The notes under the pieces: generated by a model
Seen by the model: only the letters and a program-made list of their open reading frames with translations
The model's database searches: none
Told to the model about the DNA's origin: nothing
In this document: positions 1 to 7,670 of the stretch, piece after piece
Layout of the letters: each line of letters starts with the position of its first letter
How positions within the stretch are numbered: position 1 is the stretch's first letter
Translations under genes and position numbers: made by a program
DNA from: Acidobacteriota bacterium
GTDB lineage: Bacteria; Acidobacteriota; Terriglobia; Bryobacterales; Bryobacteraceae
Direction of reading: 5' to 3'
Assembly (NCBI GenBank): GCA_016201205.1
Contig: JACQDF010000004.1
Span: 1-55,944 of the forward strand
DNA length: 55,944 nucleotides

Positions 1-245
1 CGGCCCGGCCTGTGCGAGCTTCTAAGGAACACGCCCGAAGTTGTTGATAATAAAGGGGCGGAAAAATTGTTCGCTGCGGCCGAACACCGGATTGGACCCA
101 CACCGTGTTCCTCTCCGTTTGGTCCCGCCCACAGGCGGGCGCGATGCTTCTAAGGAACACGCGCAAAACGGACCGCGCCCGCGGCAGGAACACTCCGGTG
201 TTCCTCAACGGCTTGGCGCCGCGGGGCGCGGCCTTTGCGCTTCAA
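1..245 (+). repeat. Dispersed repeat family A, copy 1, with a nested 128-bp segment
   Basis: Bases 1-34 and about 146-245 match 26881-26995 closely, so this is one copy of a dispersed element. Relative to the other copy it carries an extra segment bounded by a 17-bp direct repeat (18-34 and 146-162, reading gcttctaaggaacacgc), a 128-bp period. Bases 186-205 form a perfect hairpin, AGGAACAC-TCCG-GTGTTCCT, whose loop and closing pair fit the very stable c(UNCG)g tetraloop class. The element ends about 20 bp before the start codon of the S9 peptidase gene, so it probably lies in that gene's leader. No convincing coding sequence is visible in 1-266. Confidence 0.75.
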
Positions 246-266
246 GTAAAGGTCAAGGAGTGACCC

Positions 267-2900
267 ATGCGATATGTTTTGACGTTGTGTCTGATGCTGG
301 TCCCAGGCTGGGCCGCCCGGTGGACGGTCGACGATTTGCTGATGGCCGAATCGGCCGGCCAGATGCGCCTGTCGCGCGATGGCAAGCTGCTGGTCTATGT
401 CAAGACGCAGATGGACCGGGAGAAAGGGGAAAGCGTCTCGCATCTTTTCCTCAGGAACCTGGCTGAAGATTATGAAGTCCAGTTGACGCGCGGCAGCGAC
501 AGTCACTCGACGCCGCAGTTCTCCCCGGACGGAAGGAAGATCGCCTTTCTGACTTCGCGCCGGTCTTCGGAGACGAGCAGCAGCCCTCCGCCGGAGCAGA
601 CAGGACGCGCGGGCGGAGGCATGCAGGTGTGGCTGATTGACGTGCGCGGCGGCGAGCCGCACGCCGTTACGAAGCTCGAAAAAGGCGTCTCCTCGCTTGC
701 CTGGCTGGACAACGACACGCTCCTGCTGGCGGCTCCCGAGGACCCGAGCCTGCATGATCAGCAGACCAAGGAACGCAAGGACACCTCGACGGTGGTCGAG
801 GACGAAACACACGCAACGCCCGTGCGCCTTTTCCGCTTCGAACTGAAAGGGCGAACGGCGAAACGGCTCACCGAAAACCCCGATCGCATCACGCGCATCG
901 CCGTCAGCCAGGACGGCGCCTGGGCGGTGACCACCCACGAGCGCAGCCTCAGTTACGTCTGGGACCAGAAGGTGCGTCCGATCACGTTCCTGCATGATTT
1001 GAAGAACACGAGCTCGAGGCAATTGTTTGCCGATGGCAAGCTGCTGCCGCAGAGCGTGAGCTGGACGCCCGACAGCAAGGGCTTCTATTTCACGTCGCCA
1101 TACACCACACACCCGAAGTATCTGAATGCATCGATTGATCTGGTGTATTTCTACGACGTCGCCGCCGGCTCGGCGGCGCAGGCGCCGCTCGAATGGGAGA
1201 ACGCGCTGGCGCAGGGTTTTGTCGTCACCGGGGATGGCTTCATTGCACAACTGGCCAACGGGGTGCGGCCCAAGATCGCCCGCTACCGCCGCGATGGCAA
1301 CACCTGGAAGCGGGAGTTTTTGGAAGGCGAGCACGTTTCGAACATCTTCGGGATGGAATTGAAAGGCGACCAGATCATCTACCGCTACACGACTGCCAGC
1401 ACGCCGGACCAGTGGTACGCGGCCAGGCTCAACGGCAACAAGGTTGAGAATCCGAAGCAGATCACTTCGCTCAACGGAAGCTGGAAGAAGAAGCCGCTGG
1501 CCAGGAGCGAGACCACCACCTGGAAAGGCGCCCGCGACGAGCAGGTGGAAGGACTTCTCTACTATCCGCATGACTACGAGGCCGGAAAAAAGTATCCGCT
1601 GGTGGTGATGATTCACGGCGGGCCGAACGGCGCCGACATGGACATGTTCTCGGACCGCTGGGGCTATCCGGTGCAGCTTTTTGCCCAGCGCGGGGCCTTC
1701 GTGATGAAGCCGAATTACCACGGCAGCTCGAACTACGGACTGAAGTGGGGTGAATCGATCAGCCGCGGCAATTACAACGAGCTGGAGTGGGTCGACGTCG
1801 AGAGAGGGGTGGATTCCCTGATCGCCAAGGGGCTGGTGGATCCGAACAAACTTGGCATCATGGGGTGGTCCAACGGCTCGATCATCACCATCGAGCTCAC
1901 CACTCGCTCGACGCGCTACCAGGCGGCTTCGGCCGGCGCAGGCGATGTGAACTGGATCAGCGACTGGGGCAATTGCGTGTTCGGCCACGCATTCGACGAT
2001 TTCTATATCGGCAAGACGCCGCTCGAAGACCCGGCGCTCTATATCAAGAAGTCGCCGCTGTTCCGCATGGACAAAGTGCGCACGCCGACGATCATCTTCT
2101 TCGGCACGGAAGACCGGCAGGTGCCCACTGAGCAGGGCTGGCAGCATTACCGCGCGTTGAAGCACCTCGAGAAGACCGATGTTCGCTTCCTCCTGTTTCC
2201 AGGGGAGGCGCACGGACCGCGGAAGATGGTGCATCAGCGGCGCAAAGTGGAAGAGGAGCTGGCGTGGTTCGACAAGTATCTTTTTAAGACAGCCAGCGAC
2301 AAGAACGAAGCCCTGCGCCAGGAATCCCCGCTCTCGGCCATGCTCAAGCGGCGCAACCTGGGCGAGATTCCCGAGACAGTGCTGCGCGGAGAAATCGAGA
2401 TTGGCCGCTTCGAGGTGACCCGCGGCCAGTTCAAAGCGTTCGATCCCGGCTTCCCGATCCCACCTGGCACGGAGAACCACCCCGCCAGTGGAATCAGTCT
2501 TGAACAGGCCAAGCAGTACTGCGCATGGCTGAGCCAGAAGACCGGCAGGAAGTACCGGCTGGGCGCCGAGGAAGAAATGCAGGGCATGCTGTCGGCTTCC
2601 AAGAACGAAAACACGCTGGATGCGTGGGCCGGCTATGCGGTCAACGCCGATGACGCCCGGCGGCTGGCGTCGCTGGTGGAAGGACTGGGGCCGGGGGCGC
2701 TGCTCAAACCGGTCGGCTCGATGCCGGGCTCTGGCGACGACCCCGCCTTTGATCTGGGCGGCAATGCCGCCGAATGGGTGGTGAGGAAGGACGGCAGCGG
2801 CAAGGCGCTGGGCGGCAGCGCGGATCGTCCGGTGGATCCGAAATCGGAGTCCAAGCCAAGGCCGGATTATGTCGGGTTCCGGGTGGTGCGAGAGCCGTAA
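267..2900 (+). CDS. Secreted S9 (prolyl oligopeptidase-type) peptidase with C-terminal FGE-sulfatase-like domain
   Basis: Serine peptidase of the alpha/beta-hydrolase S9 family, probably exported and cleaving peptides after it folds outside the cytoplasm. The 877-residue product starts with a short signal peptide (residues 1-16), followed by WD40-like PD40 propeller segments (about 30-420; FSPDGRKIAFL is typical). The hydrolase domain has nucleophile Ser535 in GWSNGS, Asp616 in GTEDRQVP and His649 in GEAHG. Residues about 700-877 resemble the formylglycine-generating-enzyme/sulfatase-modifying fold (EIGRFEVTRGQF, LGGNAAEWV, VGFRVVREP). That domain is short, about 180 residues, and is not a usual partner of S9 enzymes. 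ATG 267 is preceded by AAGGAG at good spacing. Family assignment is firm; the role of the tail is inferred. Confidence 0.93.
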   Translation: MRYVLTLCLMLVPGWAARWTVDDLLMAESAGQMRLSRDGKLLVYVKTQMDREKGESVSHLFLRNLAEDYEVQLTRGSDSHSTPQFSPDGRKIAFLTSRRSSETSSSPPPEQTGRAGGGMQVWLIDVRGGEPHAVTKLEKGVSSLAWLDNDTLLLAAPEDPSLHDQQTKERKDTSTVVEDETHATPVRLFRFELKGRTAKRLTENPDRITRIAVSQDGAWAVTTHERSLSYVWDQKVRPITFLHDLKNTSSRQLFADGKLLPQSVSWTPDSKGFYFTSPYTTHPKYLNASIDLVYFYDVAAGSAAQAPLEWENALAQGFVVTGDGFIAQLANGVRPKIARYRRDGNTWKREFLEGEHVSNIFGMELKGDQIIYRYTTASTPDQWYAARLNGNKVENPKQITSLNGSWKKKPLARSETTTWKGARDEQVEGLLYYPHDYEAGKKYPLVVMIHGGPNGADMDMFSDRWGYPVQLFAQRGAFVMKPNYHGSSNYGLKWGESISRGNYNELEWVDVERGVDSLIAKGLVDPNKLGIMGWSNGSIITIELTTRSTRYQAASAGAGDVNWISDWGNCVFGHAFDDFYIGKTPLEDPALYIKKSPLFRMDKVRTPTIIFFGTEDRQVPTEQGWQHYRALKHLEKTDVRFLLFPGEAHGPRKMVHQRRKVEEELAWFDKYLFKTASDKNEALRQESPLSAMLKRRNLGEIPETVLRGEIEIGRFEVTRGQFKAFDPGFPIPPGTENHPASGISLEQAKQYCAWLSQKTGRKYRLGAEEEMQGMLSASKNENTLDAWAGYAVNADDARRLASLVEGLGPGALLKPVGSMPGSGDDPAFDLGGNAAEWVVRKDGSGKALGGSADRPVDPKSESKPRPDYVGFRVVREP

Positions 2901-2911
2901 AATAGAAGGCT

Positions 2912-4507
2912 ATGCCCGAACCTGTCTATCTCATCGCCAACGGGGACCTGCGGCTGTCCGCCAACCGCGTCTGCTGGCCGGCGCAGCAGCAGGCCGAAGA
3001 GGCGGTAGGGGCCGCGATCCGCACACTGGGCCGTGACGTCGTGCGCGGCCACCCCGCCGATCCCGTCCGCCAGCATGGCTTCATCGACAGCCAGCGCTAC
3101 GGCATGGAGGTCTTCCGCCGGATTCCTCCGGATGCGCCGCTGGTCGTGGTCGAAGCCGTCTGGCAATACAGTCATCACGTCCTCCACGGGCTCTACACAC
3201 ACCAAGGTCCAATCCTCACGGTGGCCAACTGGAGCGGGCAGTGGCCCGGCCTGGTCGGGCTGCTGAACCTGAACGGCTCGCTCACCAAGGCCGGCGTCCG
3301 ATACAGCACTTTGTGGAGCGCCGGCTTCAGCGATGAATTTTTCCTCAGCGGCCTTGCCAAATGGCTCCACGGCGAGCAAGTGGTGCATGACGCCAGCCAC
3401 GTGCGCCCTCTCAGCGCAGTGAGTCTCTCCGCCGAAGCCAGGCAGGCCGGCGAGTCGCTGGCCAGGGAGCTGAAGCGCCAGAAAGCGATCCTCGGCGTTT
3501 TCGATGAAGGCTGCATGGGCATGTACAACGCCATCATCCCCGACGAGCTCCTGCATCCCACCGGCGTCTTCAAGGAGCGGCTGAGCCAGTCGGCGCTCTA
3601 CGCGGCCATGCGCACGGTCAGCGATTCGGAAGCTGCCGCCGTCCGGAAGTGGCTGGATGCGCGCGGCATGAAATTTCTCACAGGCCCCAACGAAGAAACC
3701 GACCTCACCGACCGCCAGATCCACGAGCAGTGCAAGATGTACATCGCCGCACTCCGCATGGCCGATGAGTTCGGCTGCGACTCTATCGGAATCCAGTACC
3801 AGCAGGGGCTCAAGGATCTCTGCCCCGCTTCCGACCTGGTGGAAGGCCTGCTCAACAACCCCGACCGGCCGCCGGTCCGCGCGGCCGGCAACGGCCGCAT
3901 CCTTTACGACGGCCAGGCGCTCACGCATTTCAACGAAGTGGATGAATGCGCCGGGCTGGATGGGCTGGTCACCAACCGCGTCTGGCGCGCGCTGGGCTGG
4001 GATCCCTCGAACACGCTGCACGACGTCCGTTATGGCGAACAGTACGATGGCCGGTTCATCTGGGTGTTCGAGATCTCCGGCGCCGTGCCGGCTTCGCACT
4101 TCACCGGCGGCTACGCAAGCGCCGTCAGCGAGCGCCAGCCGCCCATGTATTTCCCGCTCGGCGGCGGCACGCTCAAGGGCGTCAGCAAGCCGGGAGAGAT
4201 CGTGTGGAGCCGCGTGTTCATCGAAGAGGGGCGTCTGAAGGCAGACATCGGCCGCGCCGGCGTCGTCGAATTGCCGCCCGAGGAAACCGAGCGCCGCTGG
4301 CGTATCACCACGCCGCAATGGCCCATCATGCACGCCGTCACTTACGGCATCACGCGCGACCAGATGATGGCGCGCCACAAGTCGAATCACATCCAGGTCG
4401 CTTATGCACCCGATGCCGCCTTGGCCAATCATGCGCTGGCGGTCAAAGCAGCGATGTTCGCGGCCTTGGGCCTGGAAGTCAGCGTGTGCGGCCAATTGAT
4501 ACCCTAG
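2912..4507 (+). CDS. L-fucose/L-arabinose isomerase-like protein
   Basis: 531 residues. The C-terminal part, with MMARHKSNHIQVAYAPD, is reminiscent of the metal-binding end of L-fucose isomerases (a His followed shortly by NH), and the whole protein has the length and two-domain feel of that family. The region around GVFDEGCMGMYNAIIPD would lie at the active-site cleft. It probably interconverts a ketose and an aldose, or has diverged to another sugar substrate. ATG 2912 lies 11 nt after the peptidase stop with AGAAGG just upstream, so it may be co-transcribed with that gene. A Gfo/Idh/MocA dehydrogenase follows 26 nt downstream, which supports a sugar-catabolic role. Exact substrate unknown; an outlier isomerase without fucose activity is possible. 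Confidence 0.7.
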   Translation: MPEPVYLIANGDLRLSANRVCWPAQQQAEEAVGAAIRTLGRDVVRGHPADPVRQHGFIDSQRYGMEVFRRIPPDAPLVVVEAVWQYSHHVLHGLYTHQGPILTVANWSGQWPGLVGLLNLNGSLTKAGVRYSTLWSAGFSDEFFLSGLAKWLHGEQVVHDASHVRPLSAVSLSAEARQAGESLARELKRQKAILGVFDEGCMGMYNAIIPDELLHPTGVFKERLSQSALYAAMRTVSDSEAAAVRKWLDARGMKFLTGPNEETDLTDRQIHEQCKMYIAALRMADEFGCDSIGIQYQQGLKDLCPASDLVEGLLNNPDRPPVRAAGNGRILYDGQALTHFNEVDECAGLDGLVTNRVWRALGWDPSNTLHDVRYGEQYDGRFIWVFEISGAVPASHFTGGYASAVSERQPPMYFPLGGGTLKGVSKPGEIVWSRVFIEEGRLKADIGRAGVVELPPEETERRWRITTPQWPIMHAVTYGITRDQMMARHKSNHIQVAYAPDAALANHALAVKAAMFAALGLEVSVCGQLIP

Positions 4508-4533
4508 AAGATTCGGATCACAGGAGAAGAACC

Positions 4534-5559
4534 TTGCGAGTCGGACTCATCGGTTGCGGCGCCATCGCCCACAAACACGCGCAGGCTTACCAGAACATCG
4601 GTTTTCGTCTGGCGGCGGTGACAGACGCGGTCGACCATGTCGGCCGTGAATTCGCCAGCCAGTATGGCGTCCAGTTCGTCAAATCCTTTGAGGAAGTCTG
4701 CCGCCACCCGGAGGTGGACTTCATCGACGTGTGCACATTTCCCGACTTCCGCCTCGAGCCGCTCGAAATCGCCGCTCATGCCGGCAAGCATGTGCAGGTG
4801 CAGAAGCCGATCGCCACCAATCTCGAGACAGCCAGGAGCATGGTGCGCTGCGCGCGTGACGCCGGCGTGCTGCTGAATGTGGTCAGCCAGCACCGCTTTG
4901 ACGACTCGATCCGGTTCCTCGCCAAAGCGATCCCCGCCGGCCGTCTCGGCCGCATCCTTCAAGCCGACGCCTATGTCAAGTGGCACCGCTCGGCCGGGTA
5001 TTATTCGCGGCCCATTAAAGGCAGTTGGGCGACCGAAGGCGGCGGTGCGCTCATCAACCAGGCGATCCACCAGCTCGACATGCTGCTTTATCTCATCGGG
5101 CGCGTCAAGGAGGTGTTCGGATACTGGCAGCTCGGAGCGCTGCACCGCATCGAATCTGAGGACGTGATCAGCGCCCTGATCCGCTACGCCAATGGCGCCA
5201 CCGGCGTCATTCAGGCTTCCACGGCCTTCTGGCCCGGCTACCCCGAGCACATCGAGATTCACGGAACCAAGGGCACCGCCATCGTGACGGGCGACAAGCT
5301 GACTACGTGGGACGTGGACAGCGACTCGGGAGAGCCGCCGCCCCTGGCGAAAGAGACCATGTCCGGCGCCTCTGATCCGATGGCCATTCCGCTGACGCCC
5401 TTCGAGCGCCAGTTCCAGGATTTCGGCGACGCCATCCGCGCCAAACGAAAGCCATTGAGCTCCGGCGAGGAAGGCTACCGCGCCCTCCAACTGGTGGTTT
5501 CGGTGTACCAGTCCTGCCGCCAAGAGCGCAAGGTCGTTCTCGACGACGACGCGATTTAG
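4534..5559 (+). CDS. Gfo/Idh/MocA family NAD(P)-dependent oxidoreductase
   Basis: 341 residues when started at TTG 4534, which is preceded by AGGAGAAG at good spacing and begins directly with the Rossmann strand LRVGLIGCGAIAHKHAQA (the GxGxxxxxH nucleotide-binding loop). The family's EKP catalytic motif appears as QKP (HVQVQKPIATNLETA), so the Glu of the usual EKP is Gln here. The C-terminal half has GGGALINQAIHQLDML, where the His is the usual catalytic histidine. It oxidises or reduces a sugar or cyclitol with NAD(P). The open frame extends further upstream inside the isomerase gene in another frame, but that part is not coding. It likely acts with the upstream isomerase-like enzyme. Confidence 0.9.
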   Translation: MRVGLIGCGAIAHKHAQAYQNIGFRLAAVTDAVDHVGREFASQYGVQFVKSFEEVCRHPEVDFIDVCTFPDFRLEPLEIAAHAGKHVQVQKPIATNLETARSMVRCARDAGVLLNVVSQHRFDDSIRFLAKAIPAGRLGRILQADAYVKWHRSAGYYSRPIKGSWATEGGGALINQAIHQLDMLLYLIGRVKEVFGYWQLGALHRIESEDVISALIRYANGATGVIQASTAFWPGYPEHIEIHGTKGTAIVTGDKLTTWDVDSDSGEPPPLAKETMSGASDPMAIPLTPFERQFQDFGDAIRAKRKPLSSGEEGYRALQLVVSVYQSCRQERKVVLDDDAI

Positions 5560-5570
5560 GAAAGCGCTCC

Positions 5571-6473
5571 TTGGGAATGGCCTGGAAACTGCGAGTGCCG
5601 GCGTCGAGCGCAAACCTCGGCCCGGGCTTTGACGCGCTCGGACTGGCGCTCGATATCCCGCTCGAATGCAGCTTCCGGCCAGCCGGCAAGCTGGTGATTC
5701 GCGCCACCGGACGCGACGCCGATCAGATCCCGCTCAACGAAGATAACCTCATCTGGCAGACCGCACTCCGGGTGGCGCGCGACGTCGGCCGCGATACGCT
5801 TCCGCCCATCGAGCTCGAGATCCACAACGAGATTCCTTTAGGCAAGGGGCTCGGATCCAGCGCCGCCGCGCTCACTGCCGGCGTCGTCATTGCCGACAAG
5901 CTGCTCGGTCTGGGCTGGAAGCCCCTCCGCATTGTGGATGAAGCGGCTCGCATCGAGGGGCACCAGGACAATGTGGCCGCCTGTGTGCTGGGCTCGATTG
6001 TGGCCAGCGCCATCGATTCGCATGGGATGACTCGGGCGGTGCGGCTGGATCTGCCCGAGCGCTACCGGGTGGCGGTGGTCGTCCCGGATTTCGTTCTCCC
6101 GACCGCTGAGGCTCGCGCCGCTCTCCCATCGAGCTATTCCAAAGAAGACACCGTGTTCAACGTGCAGCGTTCGGCGCTGCTGATCGCCGCTCTGGCCACC
6201 GGCGCCACCAGCGCTTTTCCGGCCGCGCTCGAAGACCGCCTCCACCAGCCGTATCGCGCCAGGTTGGTCCCAGGTCTCGAGGAGATCCTGCGCCTGCGCG
6301 CTCCCGGCTTGCTGGGTTGCGCTCTCAGCGGCGCCGGCCCCTCTGTCCTGGTGCTTTACGAGAAGGGCTGTGAGCAGGTTTGCGAGCTGGTCTGCCAGAT
6401 CTTCGCCCTGCACAGCCGCGCCTCTGAGATCTTATGGACGCGCATCGCCTCAGAGGGCTACCAGATTTCGTAA
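5571..6473 (+). CDS. thrB: Homoserine kinase
   Basis: GHMP-family kinase that phosphorylates L-homoserine with ATP in threonine synthesis. The product is 300 residues, usual for ThrB. It begins KLRVPASSANLGPGFDALG, the family's N-terminal signature, has the phosphate-binding loop in PLGKGLGSSAAALTAG (about residues 86-101), and ends with GCALSGAGPSVLVLYE, the third GHMP motif. Two starts are possible: TTG 5571, with AGGA 9 nt upstream, or ATG 5577. The TTG has better spacing. It lies 11 nt after the oxidoreductase, so it is probably co-transcribed, although the pathways are unrelated. No other threonine genes are in the window. Confidence 0.93.
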   Translation: MGMAWKLRVPASSANLGPGFDALGLALDIPLECSFRPAGKLVIRATGRDADQIPLNEDNLIWQTALRVARDVGRDTLPPIELEIHNEIPLGKGLGSSAAALTAGVVIADKLLGLGWKPLRIVDEAARIEGHQDNVAACVLGSIVASAIDSHGMTRAVRLDLPERYRVAVVVPDFVLPTAEARAALPSSYSKEDTVFNVQRSALLIAALATGATSAFPAALEDRLHQPYRARLVPGLEEILRLRAPGLLGCALSGAGPSVLVLYEKGCEQVCELVCQIFALHSRASEILWTRIASEGYQIS

Positions 6474-6477
6474 GAAT

Positions 6478-6861
6478 TCACGTCAGCATCCGGATCTCGA
6501 CGATACGGCTGGTGATGATCGGCCGCTCGTAATCCGGGTGCAGGAACTCGAGATGCATCCCTCGGCCCACAAAGGCCTTTTTCAGCATCGATCCCCCCCA
6601 GTTGCTGCCGGCAATGTACACCAGCGTGGGTTCCGGGCAGAACTTCGGGTGCCCGCATATCAGGAACTGCCCTCCGCCACGATTCACCAGGGTGTAAAAG
6701 CGGTTCTGCGTTTCCACCTCGAGCGTGCTCTCGAGCGGCAGGTCCTTGAGGTAAACGCCGCCTTCCACCTCCGAGCGCACGATGTTGTAATTGATCGCAT
6801 CACTCAGGTGCGGGTTCGGCTTGAACATCTTCTCGGCAGCCAGCTCAACCGGATCCTGCAT
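6478..6861 (-). CDS. Conserved hypothetical protein, 127 aa
   Basis: Function not recognised. A soluble 127-residue protein with no signal peptide or membrane segment. It starts [18 protein letters not shown] and has a central stretch ending in [20 protein letters not shown], consistent with a small beta-rich fold; third-position GC is high, as in neighbouring real genes. Its stop lies 4 nt from the thrB stop on the other strand, and it is divergent from the PEP-CTERM gene. The clean fit between neighbours supports it being a real gene. Confidence 0.7.
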   Translation of the reverse strand: MQDPVELAAEKMFKPNPHLSDAINYNIVRSEVEGGVYLKDLPLESTLEVETQNRFYTLVNRGGGQFLICGHPKFCPEPTLVYIAGSNWGGSMLKKAFVGRGMHLEFLHPDYERPIITSRIVEIRMLT

Positions 6862-6938
6862 CCTGGTTCATTCTAGCAAAGAGTTTCGGGAAACCTCAAA
6901 GCGTTCGTCCTCTCCTCGTGAGCGTGTGCAATACCCCC

Positions 6939-6966
6939 TTGACACCGCCGCCATCGGCGTTAGAGT
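6939..6966 (+). promoter_or_regulatory. Candidate sigma-70-type promoter for the PEP-CTERM gene
   Basis: A perfect -35 TTGACA (6939-6944) is followed after 16 nt by TAGAGT (6961-6966), a four-of-six match to the -10 consensus. It points to the ATG at 7006, about 40 nt downstream, and lies in the 144-nt gap between divergent genes. Confidence 0.5.
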
Positions 6967-7005
6967 AAGAAGCATCTCTTGCGAGGTCGCCAGTGGAGGA
7001 GGCCC

Positions 7006-7579
7006 ATGTTGCAGCGCTGGGTTCTTGTTGCTGTGCTTCTTGCTGCCGGGATGCCTGCCGGCGCCGGCATCATCTTCGGCCCCATAGGTCCTGGTTTCGC
7101 GGTCGGTCCCGGGTTGGGATCTTCGGCCGTCGCTATGATCACCACGGCCGCACCCAACATTGACAATGTGATCGGCGTTGGGCCGAACTCTGTTGATATC
7201 CAGAAGGCGTTCCAGGCCGTTGACTACATTGACCAGGTGCTGTTTGTCGCTCCATCGGGCGGGGTAACGGAGTACCACCTGAATGAATTTGTTTTCAACG
7301 ATACCGGACAGACCTGGCTAGACTACCACCTGATCCTCGGTTTCGGAACGGGAGCACTTTTTCGCGCCCGGCGTCGTGCCACCGAGCAATTCCCTCACGT
7401 TCCTGCTCACGATCGATGTTCCGGACGGCTTTACGGAATTCACAATACGGCAATTCCCGAGCGTGCCGGAACCATCGACACTCTCGCCGGTGCTGATTGC
7501 GCTTTCGCTGTTCTGGATAGGCCGAACGATCCGGCGATCTCCAGGTGCGGGGCGATCCAATCCAGGTTGGGATACGTAG
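7006..7579 (+). pseudogene. PEP-CTERM sorting-domain protein, interrupted by one frameshift
   Basis: An exported protein with a PEP-CTERM tail, a signal recognised by an exosortase in the inner membrane. Frame 1 from ATG 7006 encodes a signal peptide (MLQRWVLVAVLLAAGMPAGA) and about 110 residues up to YHLILGFGTG. The reading frame then moves by one base near 7347-7352, and the new frame continues as EHFFAPGVVPPSNS, TFLLTIDVPDG and the sorting tail PEPSTLSPVLIALSLFWIG followed by basic residues, ending at 7579. Both halves read as one family member of about 190 residues. Either a recent inactivating indel or a base-call error in the G-rich stretch acgggagcac explains it. A promoter candidate lies just upstream. 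No exosortase gene is in the window. Confidence 0.8.
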
Positions 7580-7670
7580 ACAGCAAGCCGTAGAACTCAT
7601 CCACGCGGAAGCCCGGCGGCAGGCTGAAAGCCTCGACCCGATCCCAGGACAAAGTGAACAGTTTTGTGGC

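Noticed and set aside
150..2480. Long open frame of 776 codons on the minus strand opposite the S9 peptidase
   Set aside because: It is a shadow of a high-GC gene: no conserved motif, signal peptide or ribosome site, while the plus strand encodes a complete peptidase.
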